A stretch of DNA of 64,000 nucleotides, taken from assembly GCA_949318235.1 (NCBI GenBank), contig OX439128.1, positions 49,848,491-49,912,490 on the forward strand, written 5' to 3'. Made by a program: the position numbers and the translations under genes. This document shows positions 1-42,546 of this stretch, one piece after another. Source of the DNA: Ecdyonurus torrentis (Eukaryota; Arthropoda; Insecta; Ephemeroptera; Heptageniidae). The notes beneath the pieces were generated by a model. The model had not been told where the DNA came from. It worked only from the letters and a program-made list of their open reading frames with translations, and ran no database searches. How positions within the stretch are numbered: position 1 is the first letter of the stretch; each line of letters begins with the position of its first letter.

Positions 1-559
1 TTGTTGTATTAAAGTGCTCATATAAATTGAGCTTATGAATATATGTAATATGTATACAATAAGCCTATTAAATTTCAATCGTTATAGCGTTTATAATTTT
101 ACCCTATATAAAACAATATGGAATTGAATGCTTTTATATATCACAAACTTTTATTAGTAATAAATGATTTTTTTTTCAAAAAAGCTTTTACATTGTATAA
201 TGTATATTAAGTAATTTTATAACTATTTAAATCTTGATTAATATGCAACTACAAAAGGGGATAATTTTAATCAATTTATATTAAAGACAATAATAGAACG
301 TTTTTTTAAATAAAATATTTAATGGTCTATTAAAATCGATTTATATTTTATTTCATGTATTTGTTGCCAATAAAAAGACACCCCTTGATCTTTTTTGACC
401 TCATAAAATTCACAGTATGAAGAGAGAGAGAGAGAGAGAGAGAAGGCAAATTACTATATAGGGACGTGTGGTGACACGCCCACTAAAACCCTTTTCTGGC
501 CAAGGGCAAGCAAAATTGTAACCTCACAAATTTGTGGTGCCACATAGAGAATTATTCCT

Positions 560-770
560 ATCGGCGAGATTTTATTTATCTCTTCGTTTCTATCGTATTG
601 GAGAAAGTCTCTCAAAATTGTCCGACTACTTGCCTACCCTGCAGGATACTCTGCTGTACATCTGTAGTAAATTACGTACTTTTCAATTAGGATAACGCCA
701 GTATAGTTTTAAACTTCTGTGTATAGGGGAGAGAAATAGGTCACATGTGTACCTAAAAATTACTTCAGTA
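560..770. repeat. dispersed repeat K, copy 1
   Basis: The segment with AATTGTCCGACTACTTGCC, CCTGCAGGATACT, CAATTAGGATAACG and GGTCACATGTG recurs in inverse orientation at about 3905-4045, including the PstI-like CCTGCAGG core and the CACATGTGACCTATTT end. Family unknown. Confidence 0.75.
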
Positions 771-875
771 TTAATTTTATTTATTTAATTTAATTGACAT
801 GGTGGAAACTGGATAAATTTCCTAATTGACTAATTAAAAATCCACACATGAGTATTCAAAACTACTAATATATAT

Positions 876-903
876 GGCCGAGTGGTTATAAAGGCGTAAT
901 AAA
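876..903 (+). other. tRNA Ser/Leu-like A-box fragment
   Basis: GGCCGAGTGGTTATAAAGGC has the D-arm/A-box signature of class-II tRNAs (Leu/Ser). No matching acceptor stem, anticodon arm or B box (GGTTCGAATCC type) follows, so it is not a tRNA gene; it may be a decayed tRNA-derived SINE head or chance. Confidence 0.3.
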
Positions 904-2060
904 CTTAATTTTTGTATCATTTATAATATTAGCTGAAACTCAGTTGGAACTTTTTCGCGCAGTTTCTTTGCCCCCTCAGCCAATCACAGTTAAGTTGTAA
1001 ATTCAAAATATCATGACGTCAGATAAGTGATAACTATACAGTATAATCAAAATGAAAATAAATAATGTTTATGCCTATTAATATTTTTTTATATAGAGAA
1101 AAAACATAGCATGGATAGTTTAAGTATAAATTATTAAAGTATTTGCGACTCTGCACAGATGAAGATGGCGTTACGCGTTACTGTGACAGCAAATATGACA
1201 GAAATTAGCACCACGATAGGAACTAAATATATTCCAAATATATGAAACTGCTTTTGAATCTACGTCACAATCCAGACAAAAACTTGTCGTCTGGAGTTCT
1301 AACCATTTATATTTAAACTATAAGAAAATACTTAAATGAAATTATATAAATTTAATTTAACTTTACTATTATGTCTATAGAAAATAATAGAAACTTTTTC
1401 AGTTATAGTGAATATTACATAACATTTAAAAAAAACTGTAAAAGCATGTTGATTGACTTACAAAATTACTTTAAGAAACCTTATATATAAGAAACAGACA
1501 ACTTCCCATTGTCTTTTCAAGTGGATGAAAGTTATAAAAGTAAGTTAGTAAAGCATTGAGATTCATTACAAGTATAATACAATTATATTCTGCTTATTGT
1601 TGAAGATTGTGCAGAAATTTCTCTCTTATCTTCATGTAATACAAGGAACGTGCGAAAATAAAATCCCTCAGGCAGAAGCAAAAAAAAAAAAATCTCATTT
1701 CACTTAAAAAACTTTTATAATAAAAGTCAATGTAAATTACATTTTATTACCTTCAATTTTAATTTTGAAAGAATTTTTTTTTTTGACATAATAATCCTTA
1801 TTGATCGTTAGTACGAAAGAATATTATATAACAAAAAAAAATGTGTATTTTTATGATATAAATTTTTATAATATATATAACAAATTTAAATAACACGACA
1901 AAGATTAAAAATAAATTATTGTGTAATTTTGACAGAAATAAAGATAAAATATTTAATCTATTCCATATTATAGTATATATGTTTTATATGAGATTAAATT
2001 TATGTATTTTTTTTAAAATTTTAAATAAGGATTGCTATTCAAAAGATTTTACATATTTAT

Positions 2061-2179
<119 letters not shown>

Positions 2180-3007
2180 TTAGTTAATCTCACTAATAAT
2201 TTTACTTATAACTCCTATAATTAAGTAATTTTAATAATGTCTTTATTAATAAACTTTTTAAAGAGTTTATTTACACCAAATCTGTTATGTATATTAAATA
2301 TTATAGTTTAAAATTCTGGTTACAAGCTGTGCTCTATCCTTATAATGTTATTTTGAAAAGTGACGTATATTATGGTACGTACAGTACGTATATATATAAT
2401 ATATCAGAGTCTATACAGCAAAGTTTTTTGACAAGCGTGTTTAAACTTTATCCCCTATAGAGATAAAACCTTCTTTGCTTCTTGTTCTTCGAAAAACCTT
2501 CAAAAAAAAAATCTTATTCTTCTTAACTCAAAGAGAAACTTTTTCTTTTTTTCTTTAAACTTGATCATTTTCATGTATGTACTATAAGGCATATCGTCAT
2601 TATTCTTTATAGAGGAGATTTTCTTTCGTGAAGCTTGCATCGTACGTTATGTTCATATACGTATGTAAATACAAAAAGAAAATATTAATTTCAAGCTTGA
2701 AATAAAACGTGACTGAGGAAAACCAAAAAATTTTAGATAGTAATTTTACTGTATAATTTAAAAGAAGACATTGTACTGAATTAATACATAATATGCAAAT
2801 TGCTATTTTTTTAGTACGTATACGAGTATTAAGTACTTTTAATTAATTTTTAAAAGTTGTGAAATCACGTCATGGTTAATAACATTTTTCTATGTCCACA
2901 TTCATAAGCTGCCGCCTGTGATGTCATTTTTTTATTTTCAAAAATCAGATAAAAATATTTAAAGTACTCAAAAATTAGAAATTTGCATACCAATCGATTT
3001 TGGACAG

Positions 3008-3110
3008 TTCCCTCTTTTAAATAAAATAAATAAATAATAATATCTTTATTGCTAAGTAAGATAGGCAAAATGTGCAGTCAGGGCAACAAGCCCTATCTTT
3101 GAACCAATAC
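3008..3110 (-). mobile_element. LINE-like 3' end fragment
   Basis: Read on the minus strand, unique sequence (GGGCTTGTTGCCCTGACTGC, ...TTAGCAATAAAGATATTATT) runs into a TTATTTATTTTATT tail. A short unique 3' UTR ending in a polyadenylation-like signal and then a simple tail is typical of CR1/L2-type non-LTR retrotransposon ends. No reverse transcriptase is visible. Confidence 0.45.
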
Positions 3111-3904
3111 ATTTTTAGAATGTGTTTAAATAATAACTGTGTGTGTAAAATAATATTAAATAAAATATATTTTTTTAACATTTTATGAATCCTACTTTTA
3201 ATTTGAAATAATAAAATTATGAATTTTATATGTTTTGTACAGAATTATTATTATAGAAAATTATTATACGAGCATAAAAATTCATAATTTATGTTACAGT
3301 GAATAATTACTATGTTATATGTATATGCCACAAATGTTTCTGCATTGTGATTAAATAATTATTTTGCACAACACAATTTTAGTGCTATTTATGTAATTCA
3401 TATTTCAACATCTATCCTAATTTATGTTGTTATGAATCGTTGCTGCAATCGGGCTGGCATAATCATTACGTAATTAATTTTATATTTATATTTCTTTACA
3501 AAAATTACGCTCAAATTAAATCAAATGTATAAATAAATTGAGTTTTTGTTGGAAAATAGACAGTAATGCTATAAGCCCAACACTGAACCATACAAAAAGA
3601 CAGCATAAAAAATAATTAAAAATTAGCATCTTGAAATAAAATATCCCTTTTAAAATATTTGTCAACTTCAAAATAATAAAGTATTGAAATCACAAATCAT
3701 ATTCGAAGCTTTGTTTTGATAAAAAAAGAAAGAATATTTTTTTTGCTTTCCTGATATTTTTGGTTTACTTATAACCACAAAGTGATATTTAAAATAAGTG
3801 CAGAATAATGTTAAAACTGCACTTTTTTTCCCTCAGTCCATTGCAGTTTTTTTAATCCAGCTTTCATCCTATCAATTAAAGTAAATAAATAAAGTTAATT
3901 CTAA

Positions 3905-4045
3905 AGTAATTTTAAGTCACACATGTGACCTATTTTCCTCCCCTATAAATAAAACTACTGACGTTATCCTAATTGAAAAGTACGCGCCACATTTACAACA
4001 GAAGTGCAAAGTATCCTGCAGGGTAGGCAAAAAGTCGGACAATTT
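3905..4045. repeat. dispersed repeat K, copy 2 (inverted)
   Basis: Reverse-complement counterpart of the repeat at 560-770. Landmarks are CACATGTGACCTATTTTCC, GTTATCCTAATTGAAAAGTA and GTATCCTGCAGGGTAGGC. The open frame on the minus strand across it is not conserved as coding. Confidence 0.75.
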
Positions 4046-4348
4046 TGATAATATAAATTTTATAATTATACTAATGGTTTTATTTAATACGTATGCATGA
4101 CTTATATAAATTGTGATAATAAAAAACCTTTTTAAAACTTGAAACAAAAAAATGAATATCCATAAGTTCATATTGTAGGCGTATGAAATTTATATATTGG
4201 GCGTTGGTTAAAATCAAATACTTTTATCTTTATACATATAGCCTTTCTCTTCTTCTTTTTTTTTATTCTAGAAAATGAATAATTTGGAAGTAAATCACAG
4301 AAATAAAAATTTCTTGACTCTTACTGCAATGCGTTCTAAAACTACTAT

Positions 4349-4349
<1 letters not shown>

Positions 4350-4390
<41 letters not shown>
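4350..4390. repeat. poly-T tract (41 bases)
   Basis: Uninterrupted T run; one of many in the window (also 8428-8453, 22098-22122, 26430-26458, 32657-32689, 60480-60510). Confidence 0.97.
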
Positions 4391-5285
4391 CATTTTATCT
4401 CAAGAGGTTAGACATAAACCTCTAGAAAGCAGGTACGTACTGAGAGATAAAAGAAAAGAAAAAAAATTGGTTTTACGTGTGAACTAAAAAAACACACACT
4501 CACATACAGAACTTTTATATCACTTTAGTTTTAGCTTTAAACTAATTTTCTATTGATTATATAAGTGTAATGTAGTTAATAGTATAGAAAAAAACAAACC
4601 ACAAATCAATGTCATTATTTGATAACAAGATTGTTATGACGTCATAACTGATAAATCAATCAATTTGTTTAGTTTAAAATTTATATCACATAATATTTTT
4701 TTAAAATTGCGCTTCAAAAGTTTTCTACTAACACGTAAACATATAAAGTCAACAAATCCTTTTCTTCCTAAAATGAAAGTTGCCGTGTAGGCATTTTTAT
4801 GCTTACTTGTTTTTATTTATTTACATTTTTTTTTTTTTGTAACATAAATAATAAAAAATATATATCAATATAAAAATGTGTAGCTATAAGCTTTTGAGAC
4901 TACCCAGGTTATAAAAAATTGACTTCCATAAGATATTTAAAATGTAAATATCATATTGTATAGTATTACAATCACTTATGTCATGGATGTAATATTAGTT
5001 TTAAGTGTTAGAAGTGATTTTATTGTATTTTAAATCAAGTCACGTATTTTGGTGTTCAAAATGATTTTTCTCAATTCCCAAAGCAACGATTATTATCTAA
5101 TATTTATTTAAAAGTAAAAATGAGAGGCGTTCCTTCTCATACTATAAAAAAGTGACTTTTTTGTTTGCTATTAAGCCACCAAGGATACAAAAAAAGTATA
5201 AATAAGCTAACATGTATTAACATTCAAATTAACTTTTAAAAACGATTATATACACTTGGGTATTTAAAAAGAAATACAATCTGCA

Positions 5286-5286
<1 letters not shown>

Positions 5287-5322
<36 letters not shown>
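5287..5322. repeat. poly-A tract (36 bases)
   Basis: Uninterrupted A run, less than 60 bases before a long TG microsatellite. Confidence 0.97.
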
Positions 5323-5327
<5 letters not shown>

Positions 5328-5379
5328 GTGAACGTAATTTATGCTACATTTATTTCATTACAGCATGATTGGAACAGCA

Positions 5380-5676
<297 letters not shown>

Positions 5677-6644
5677 ATACTCAATAAAACAGTTCTGGGA
5701 ATATTAATTATTAATTTTTAAATTACTTTTAGTTTAATTCACATATGATATAATAGAATTTTAAAATTATATATTTATAATAATGTATTCATTACATAGT
5801 TTTATATCTAACTAATATAATGTTATTTAAACGTAAAAACACATTTATACGAGAGATATAATTACAACACGATGCTGTGTATAACTTAATTATTTATCAT
5901 TTGCAAACAAAAGTTTGGTACTGTATAGTATTATGTTATAACCATATGATTGTTTGCTGTACCTCATTCGTTACAACAATGGTTATATACATACATACCT
6001 AGGTAAATTTAATTATTTGACTAATAAATATTTCATTTTAACACAAAATTCATACGAAATACACCCTTAGCTATGAGAATGGTTTCTACCTACTGTATAT
6101 ATATTTATTGATGATAAATACTTCAGAACTAAAATATAAAAACCATATATTATATTTTTAAAATTCTTTCTTTAAAAGAATTTTTAAATCAAAATGTTTA
6201 TATTCCATACTTTGTTCTTTATTTATATATGAGTATTGTTATATCAACCATTATAATATTTTTAAAGGTTAAAGGTTATGTTTTGATATACATTATACAT
6301 GTATATAAAAATATACATCTTGTGAGTAGTGATTTAATACAATGTAAACATACACAAAAAGTTTTGTCTTTTTCTGTATATATTTTTTATTATTACGAAA
6401 TAATATACCTTTTTATTTCAACATGAAATGTGATTCATAATAAGTGTTTGGGTCTTTTTTGTTACAAGTTTTTTTTTTATATATATTATTGTATTATTAT
6501 AATAGTGAACTTTCATTGTGATGGGGACAAAAAAATAATTTAGATAACACAAGTAGCTTAATTTACTTCACTTTTTTTGCTGTGTTTGTATATACTCGTA
6601 CACAAAAGCATTTACTGGCATTTTCTCCAAGGTCTGAGCTGTCA

Positions 6645-6646
<2 letters not shown>

Positions 6647-6737
<91 letters not shown>
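6647..6737. repeat. (TC)n microsatellite
   Basis: About 90 bases of TC dinucleotide. Frames reading Ser-Leu or Arg-Glu repeats across it are spurious. Confidence 0.98.
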
Positions 6738-6743
<6 letters not shown>

Positions 6744-6999
6744 TGACGTTTCTCTAAAAAAACAGGAAAATGAAACAATATTAGGTTTCTTATATCACTT
6801 TCTTTTTAGTTCTTTTTTACAACAAAGTTTTATATCGTAATTGCTTATTTTTGTTCTTACTTCAAGTAAAATAATGAGAAAATTATAAAAAAAGTAACCT
6901 TAAAAAATCTGAAACTTTTATTTATTTAGAAATTTATATTTTATAGAATTTTTGGAACACATACAAAACGTGTGTTTTAGATTTGAAAGTCTGAAAGAG

Positions 7000-7116
7000 G
7001 GTCCGCGGAAAAAAGATCCTCGGATAAAAGGACCTGCCTTTTCCGCACAGGTATAGCGTATCAGCGAGCTGCACACACGTAGAACCTTTTATCCGAGGTC
7101 CTTTTTTCCACGGACC
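7000..7116. mobile_element. foldback element H
   Basis: Inverted repeat: left arm GGTCCGCGGAAAAAAGATCC then TCGGATAAAAGGACCT (7000-7035); right arm ACCTTTTATCCGAGG then TCCTTTTTTCCACGGACC (about 7084-7116). The loop is about 48 bases. G+C is high relative to the flanks. Probably a MITE remnant; no transposase. Confidence 0.8.
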
Positions 7117-9848
7117 ACGGACTTGTTTTCTGTATGCCTTAGATTTTAGGAAAACCCTAGAATTTTCTGAGCATAAAAATAGGAATTCTAGAGCCTTTAT
7201 AGGAGGCCTAAGCGTATACCTTACTTATTTTGTAACTTATTAAGTTAATCTAACAAGCATTACTTTAAAAATTTGATATAAATTTAGTTTTTACACTTTT
7301 TACCAAAATTATAGAAATTGCAATCTGCTTTTTAAGTTATCATGAAAATAGACTATTTTGAGAAAATTTCTGAAAAAGTAGAAATCAAATAACGCGAAGA
7401 GAGAAAAACTGTATTCTATTCCACCATTAATTACTTTATATTAAAAAAAAAAAACTAAAAGTATTTAGTTTAAACAAAAAAATTTGCACAGTAAATTTAA
7501 ATCCATCTCGTATAGTTATACAGACATTTACATTTCATATTATATTTTATGACAGTTCTTTTATATATTTACAACAAAAGCCTGCTATTTTATTTATTTA
7601 ATTATTATATATATATATAATTGTTTTATAAACTGACCTTCTGTTAGACAAAAAAAAAATAATAACGTGACTAAAAAAATAAATTAATATAACAAATAAC
7701 TGTAATAAAAAGAAGAACTGAATATATAGAGTTGACATTTAAATTAATGTGTCATCCATAAACTAACACTTTAATTCTATATAATATTTTAGGTTTAAAA
7801 AACGTGAACACGATAACTTTTATATATTTATGTAATAAAGCTATTTAAATTGTTGCGCATTCCATTTTTTAATAATTTCATAAATTTGGACCATTTATGC
7901 ATTCAAGTGTGACAAAAATGTAATAAAAGGGCTCGAATCTAAAAAAAAAAAAAAAAAAATGTTTTATGCGCGGAAAAAAGAAAAATAACAAATTATGTAG
8001 TACAAAATAATTGAGTGCTTCTCTATAGTTTGTTATTATGGACCCAGCCTGGTTTTAAATATCTACTGCTTTACTATGGTGTAAAATGGAGTGACTTTGC
8101 AGTAGAGCTTTATTTCTGTAGTGGTGATAAGTAACTTTGCTGCACAGCATAGTATAGCCAACATAAATAACTCTTCAGTTTTAAAAAAGCAAAAAAAAAA
8201 GCAAAAAAAAAAACTTTACCGCCGCAAGTCATAAAATAGATTTATGTGCAAGAAATTTTTAAGATCAAAATTTTTTTTCACGTCTAAATAATAATAATAA
8301 TAAAAAAGATCCAAATCTACCATAAATGAAAACATTTTTAGTAAAATTTTACGACAAAATATAAGAATTTACTTAAAATCTATTTTATATCTTGAGAAAA
8401 AAACAAAGTTACAAAATAGATTTTTCCTTTTTTTTTTTTTTTTTTTTTTTTTTCCCCCCGTTTAAACTATAAAATAAAACATTTTACTGAGAACTAAAGT
8501 TATAGGACAAATTTTTTTATTGCTTTTTTTCTCTTTTATATAAATTTCTTGAACATACGTGCTTGCCACTCTGGTAAAAAGTTAAGAAGTAAACAGATAA
8601 GGTCTTCTCGTTCTTTCTTTCTACATTCGCGTGCTTGCATTGTAGTAACATGCTTACCAAATTACAAATCGATATTCTCATTTGGAGTGCATATAGAAAA
8701 AATTTCCTTTCTTGTTAAAATGAGTTCACATATAAAAAACTAATATGAAGATAAAAATGTGTTTTCAAAGATATCTAATTAATAATTTGACAGTTATATC
8801 TTTGTTTTAATAAAAAAATATATTGAGAAAAAAAAATAAAGGGAGTAAATTAACTGCCATGAATTCTCATTTATATTTGAAAAATGCTATTTAAATTACC
8901 GTTTTTTATTATTATAGTACATTCTTTTATTTTTATTTTAGTTGAATATTAAATTTTTCGCTCTCTCTCTCTCTCTCTATATTATATTATAACAGAGTTG
9001 TTAGAGAAGAATAATAAAATACTGGGCGATATTTTTTACATCTATATAACGAATCGATAACTTTTTATTAGATGTTATAAAATTATTATTAATATTTTAT
9101 ATTACTTTTTTTTTTTTTTTTTTTTTTTTCCAAACACACCAACTTTATTATACGTATTAAAATGTATTCGCCTTTTTTATGTTTTTATTATTGAAATTGA
9201 TTATTAAAAAGTTTTGAATTATAAAAGATTCATCAATGAATATACATTTTTTTAACATAAATATACAAATTTTAAAATCTGTACATGACATTTTGTGCGT
9301 GGTTATATATTATTTTACGTTTTCTTTTTTTTAAACGCCATGAGTAAAAAAAAAAATTAGTTTTAAATATTTCTATAAAATATAAATTGAAAGTTAATTT
9401 ACATACACAAATTTTTGTGTGCACTATACTTTATGATTACACATATATAGAAAGCAAACTCAAAATATTGAATAAAATTTAAATAAAATCAAGATTGAAT
9501 ATAAAAAAAGGGCATATGTCGTTATTTTTGGTTGTATAGTATGTATGTATACAAAGCAATTTCAAGAATTGCCTCGACTACTTCCTGCTTGCTTTCCTTC
9601 CTATATATTATTATATTAAAAATTCCTAAAACGTAAAAGAAGTCCCTAAAGAAGAAGAAGAAAATACGAAAAAAGCGAAAGGAAGTTTGATATACAGAGT
9701 ATAATGTATATTGAACACAAGTTGTGTAGAGGGAATACGATAACCTTGTTATTTCTTCAATGTATACGGCTGAGATCTTCTCGTTTTTCTAACACTTTGG
9801 CACTGGAGAGAGAAATCTTATTGCGTTTACTTAAAGTGTGATCACCGT

Positions 9849-9912
9849 TTCTCTCTCTCTCTCTCTCTTTCTCTTTCTCTCTCTCTCTCTCTCTCACTCT
9901 TTCTCTCACTCT
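9849..9912. repeat. (CT)n imperfect microsatellite
   Basis: CT dinucleotide with occasional TTT interruptions. Confidence 0.95.
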
Positions 9913-10366
9913 CAAGAAGCTTACAATCTGATATCACACAATCGTTTTACCCACCAAGTCTCTCCTCCCTTTAACAAACACAATAATAAACTTTTGCAAC
10001 TAACTATTATACGTAACTAAAATTGAAAAAAAAATAATAATAATAAAAAAAAAAACTTTACACATTGGAGCTGTAAAATATATATAATCAAACCTTCAGA
10101 TTTTGTTGTTTATCTTTTTGTGTATTTTTTTCTTTTTCCTTTTTTTTTACCAGAGTTTTATTAAATCAATAAAAAAAAATATGAGATTGTTTTATAAAAA
10201 TGAAAATATTTTAAGAAAAAGAGTAAAATAATGTTTTTAGATTTGATATAATACTGTATAAAAGCTATATATGCGGATCTAAAAGAAAAAGACAAAAAAG
10301 TTATGTTGGTGATTCATCATATTTTATTTCAATCCTTAAGCTTATATAAAATATAAAGTAGAATAA

Positions 10367-10371
<5 letters not shown>

Positions 10372-10437
<66 letters not shown>
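10372..10437. repeat. (GA)n microsatellite
   Basis: About 65 bases of GA dinucleotide. Confidence 0.97.
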
Positions 10438-10440
<3 letters not shown>

Positions 10441-11670
10441 GGGTTACAGCATGATGCTACAAAGTCATATAATATATTTATACAAAAAATATTATATGGA
10501 TTTTTACTTTTTCTACGTACAGAATTTATTTAAATAGTCCCCAAGGTTGTTAAATATTATTTGTTACTCCTTTAGGCAAGACGTAGATTGCACGTATCTT
10601 AAATAAAACTTTTCGTTTTAGTCATATTTATTTTATTTATGTATATAGATTATTATTTATACATAACCAAAAAAAAAAAAAAGTTCAATAATTTTTCGTT
10701 AAAAGCAAGAAATATATTAATGCCCTCGAAGAAAATCCAACATTATTTTTCTTTTTTTCTAACAGGTTTCATTTCTTTCTCATTTACTTTTTTTTTTTTT
10801 TTTTTTTTGCGTTCAATGAAAACTTAAATATTTCATCATCATTTTCTGTAAAAAAAAAAAAAATAGTCATGTGGAAAATGAAACTTTTAATGAAAACATC
10901 TATTTTACGTGGGTTTCGTTATTTTTCTTTAGAACACAATATTGGAGTGATGTTATCACCAAAAGTAAATTTTATGTTCTTTAAAACTTTAAATTAAGAT
11001 GAAAATGATATTTTTTTGTATACTGTATTGTAAAACATAAATAAAATATAGCAAACTTTTACATTACACTAAAATATTAACTACATTTCTCCAGAACAAT
11101 AATCATATTGACAAAATTTTATTTACAGAACTTCAATCTAGAAGTTTCGAACTTTTGTTTGAAATAAACGATGGCTACATGACCGACAGTTAAACTATGG
11201 AAACTGAAATATCTGTAAAACAAGAAATGTCAAAGTTCATCAAAAGAGAAAATATCTTCGCTCATGGACAATTTTATTTACCAATTATATTAGCAAAAAC
11301 ATAATATGTTCAAAAATGTCAGAGCATCATGTGGAATTTTTTTAGGCCTCTCAATAAAAAAAAAAACATTAATTATTATTTATTCTTAGCCTTACTTATA
11401 CCTATGAAAGTGCAATATAATTTATTCTGTATAGCAGAACTATTTTATATATACATATAGCATAAATGTAACTATAACGTTCATGCTACACGATATAGAA
11501 ATTATTCATCATAGAATATATTATACGTTACTTTATTTTTACGTGAATAATCTTGATGTATATATGTTTTAATCTCTCTCTCTCTCTCTGAGTTCTCTGA
11601 GTATATAAAATATGGAGAAGATGTTCTTATGCAACATTTGATTGATGCTGTATGTTTTGCGGTGTTTCAG

Positions 11671-39752
<28,082 letters not shown>

Positions 39753-39965
39753 CCCGAGCGCCCCGCGGCCTCCGTCGAGCGCGCCCGGCCGGCCGACCCC
39801 TGTAGTTGGAGTGCCCACCAAGCAAGTGGTTACTCTTCACCACAGAACGGCTCGCCCAGTCGTCGCCCTACCTCGCTCGCCCTGCGCCGCACTACATTAC
39901 CCACCTCGTCCGCCTCTACGACTGCAGCATCTACCGCAGCAGCTAACTCGAGAAAACGACGGTAA
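39753..39965 (+). other. in-frame open extension after TAG, to TAA
   Basis: 70 sense codons in the same frame as the last exon, ended by TAA at 39963-39965. It begins PERPAASVERARPADP, includes SSPQNGSPSRRPTS, and ends SSASTTAASTAAANSRKRR. G+C is about 67% (counted by eye), and composition drops to AT-rich within about 20 bases after the TAA. Vertebrate gamma-syntrophins end, as I recall, in a Ser/Thr/Ala-rich tail with late basic residues, so this may be the true C-terminus reached by readthrough of TAG-C, by an alternative acceptor (the TAG itself ends in AG and is in phase with the preceding exon), or in alleles lacking the stop. It could also be a GC-rich 3' UTR. Confidence 0.5.
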
Positions 39966-40200
39966 CCACCTCAACATGCCCTGAAAACTCTCATGATCAA
40001 CAATATCATAATAATTTTCAAAAAGATGATACACCAATGCAATAACGAGATATATTTCACAACATTACATAATTATAAATCAATATTTTACTTTACAAAT
40101 TTCCTTGAATACTATTACTTAATCAATACTTTCATATAATAAATTCTTCCGCATGGGTTACGTCTGCATATGCAACAGCAACAATAAAAAAATACGTGAT
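39966..40200 (+). other. probable 3' UTR of the syntrophin gene
   Basis: AT-rich sequence after the last possible stop. A first AATAAA is at 40183-40188, with later ones at 40540-40545 and 40658-40663. In DNA this AT-rich such hexamers are expected by chance, so the true poly(A) site is not determined. Confidence 0.35.
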
Positions 40201-41170
40201 TACATTTTATGATGGGTAAAGGTCACGATATTATATATTATAATCTTCATATACTTAACATGTTGATACTCGTAATATTAACTTATTTCTCCAATTATTT
40301 CACCCTTGGTGTCATTTACAGTATATCAATATTGCACCATGATTTGAAATCGTATTAGTCATCAGACTGTTCCAAGTTATAAAATATTTCTCACGCTATA
40401 TATTCATGGAGATTGGTCCAACATGTTGCATAAATACAAGGGGCATGGTTTCATTCTATATCAGTTGACTGTGGTACTCTGAAGTGTGCTTGTGGATTTA
40501 AATTTTGTGAAATCAGCATATTAGCAGTATAAGGTATTTAATAAATATAAAATTTAAATCAATTGCACCAATTGGCCATTACCTGCTGTTTACTGCCTTA
40601 AAATATATTGAAATACTTCTAGTATCAGTTGTTATCATTTTTCAGGTTTTGTGTCTTAATAAATACTAATTACAATGCTAAGGGATAGAAAATTAGGGGA
40701 TCTCTTTTCTGAGATTGTAATTGGCTTTAAAATAGCAATATTAACAAAACCCCCAATGAAAGTATTGATATTTAAGTAAAAAGAAAAAATGTTGTTGTAT
40801 TAATAAAAAAAAGTTGATCAAAAGAGATTTAAAAGTATTTAAAAATAAAAATAAATAGGGCACATGTATATGAGGCAGAAAGACGTGGGAATGTCACATA
40901 ATGCACTTTCACCCATCAATCAAACATTGTACTAATTCTGACGCACAAATCACGCGTCACAAACATAAAAAAATCACTTTTAAACATAACAGCGTGACAC
41001 ATAGAAACTTCAAGAAAAATACTAATAAATAAATAGATCCATCGTATCACAGTATTAAACAAAGTCCTTATATAAACAAGTTTTGTGTGATCATGCTGAA
41101 AATGCACTATATTATATATGCACTGTGAATAATGTACACTATATAATACATGTAATTGTTGGTGAATAAA

Positions 41171-41190
41171 TGCCCCCCCCCCCCCGCCCC
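41171..41190. repeat. C-rich tract
   Basis: A run of 13-15 C with one G interruption, unusual in this AT-rich context. Confidence 0.85.
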
Positions 41191-42211
41191 ACTCTATCTT
41201 CTATAAATTTCATTATATTTGACTCCTCAACTCTTATTTAACGTCCTATAATAGCAGTTTGAGAAGCATATATTATGATTATTAATGTCAATTTTTAATT
41301 AATAAAAAACCTTCATTATAGTAATTTTCATATTCAAATTAGAAAATGAAATATAATTAACAGAAATATTTTGGAAAAAAAAAGAACAGAGATATGAGAT
41401 TTTATATTTATGAAAAGGGTTAATTTTACTGTTGATTTCTTGTCTGTTATTTTCTACCTCAGACTTGAATTCAAATGTTACAGAAATGAAAAGAAAAGCA
41501 TAAAAGACATTTTAATCTATATAATTAATTTAATATTGTAAATACTACTATAATATTATTATAATTAATAATAATTTAATATCATAAAATATTTAACATA
41601 TATTAGTAATGATTAAAATAAATACAATTTTATGATGCACATATTTTTCCTGACATAATTTAGTGTAAATAAGAATTAAATTAAGAATAATTAACCAAAA
41701 AAGTAAAGAGAATGTCCATTTGAAAATATAAAATGCATTTAAAAAAAAAAACGCATTGTCATTAGCAATACTTACTATTTAAAAGTTCCCAAAAAAATAA
41801 AATTGAGCTGTTCAGAGATTGAAGTAAATTTTATTTGAAGAAATAAATTTAAACTGATCTTTCTCTAAAATTGTATCCTCTTAAATTTTTTCAATGAAAA
41901 GAAGATTATTAATTTGTATATCTTATACTAACTATTAAACAACAAAAGAGGTTAAACTATAGTATATTAATACAACAAATAAAACAAAGATGTAAATAAA
42001 AGATGAATATAATAAGAAAAGAGAAGGGATACTTTTCAATTTTCATCACTAATTCAGATTGTAAACATGACATGAAAAACAAGAATTTAATTATATATTT
42101 ATAAATAAATCGTTATGAAAAAATGATAATTCTTTTTTAGCTCGAATTTTCTTTACTTTTGCAATCCATGTTAAAATGCCACTCTTTTTTTGTCTAGCAT
42201 AGAATATTTAA

Positions 42212-42546
42212 AGCCATAGACCATATAAAACAACATGTGCTTTTTAATGAATAAACACGAAATGGGATCTTCAAAACTGATGACAATTTTTGTCAGAATG
42301 TTAATGTAGCCCCACTAGAGAGCGTGAAAAAACTGTAAAGTATGCAATTTGCGTGAAAATTCATGTTTATGACGTCAGAAATATGCAAAAATTAGTATAA
42401 AAATGTTGTGCGGGTTGCATAAATCGAATTTTCTGATCACTGCTACGGGGCTACTGTTGGATTTAGAGACAAACTAAATTTATTTATGTAAATCCCATTA
42501 AGTGTTTAGTGATATAAATTGTTATGTTTTTCTCTGGTCTATTTCT
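42212..42546. mobile_element. TTAA-flanked MITE family B, copy 3
   Basis: TTAA then AGCCATAGACCATATAAAAC; right end TTTCTCTGGTCTATTTCT and TTAA; TGACGTCA at 42370. Confidence 0.92.

Noticed and set aside
1153..1242. Short GC-richer frame after 1140 as a possible first syntrophin exon
   Set aside because: It ends in a stop without a convincing phase-0 donor and does not resemble a syntrophin N-terminus.
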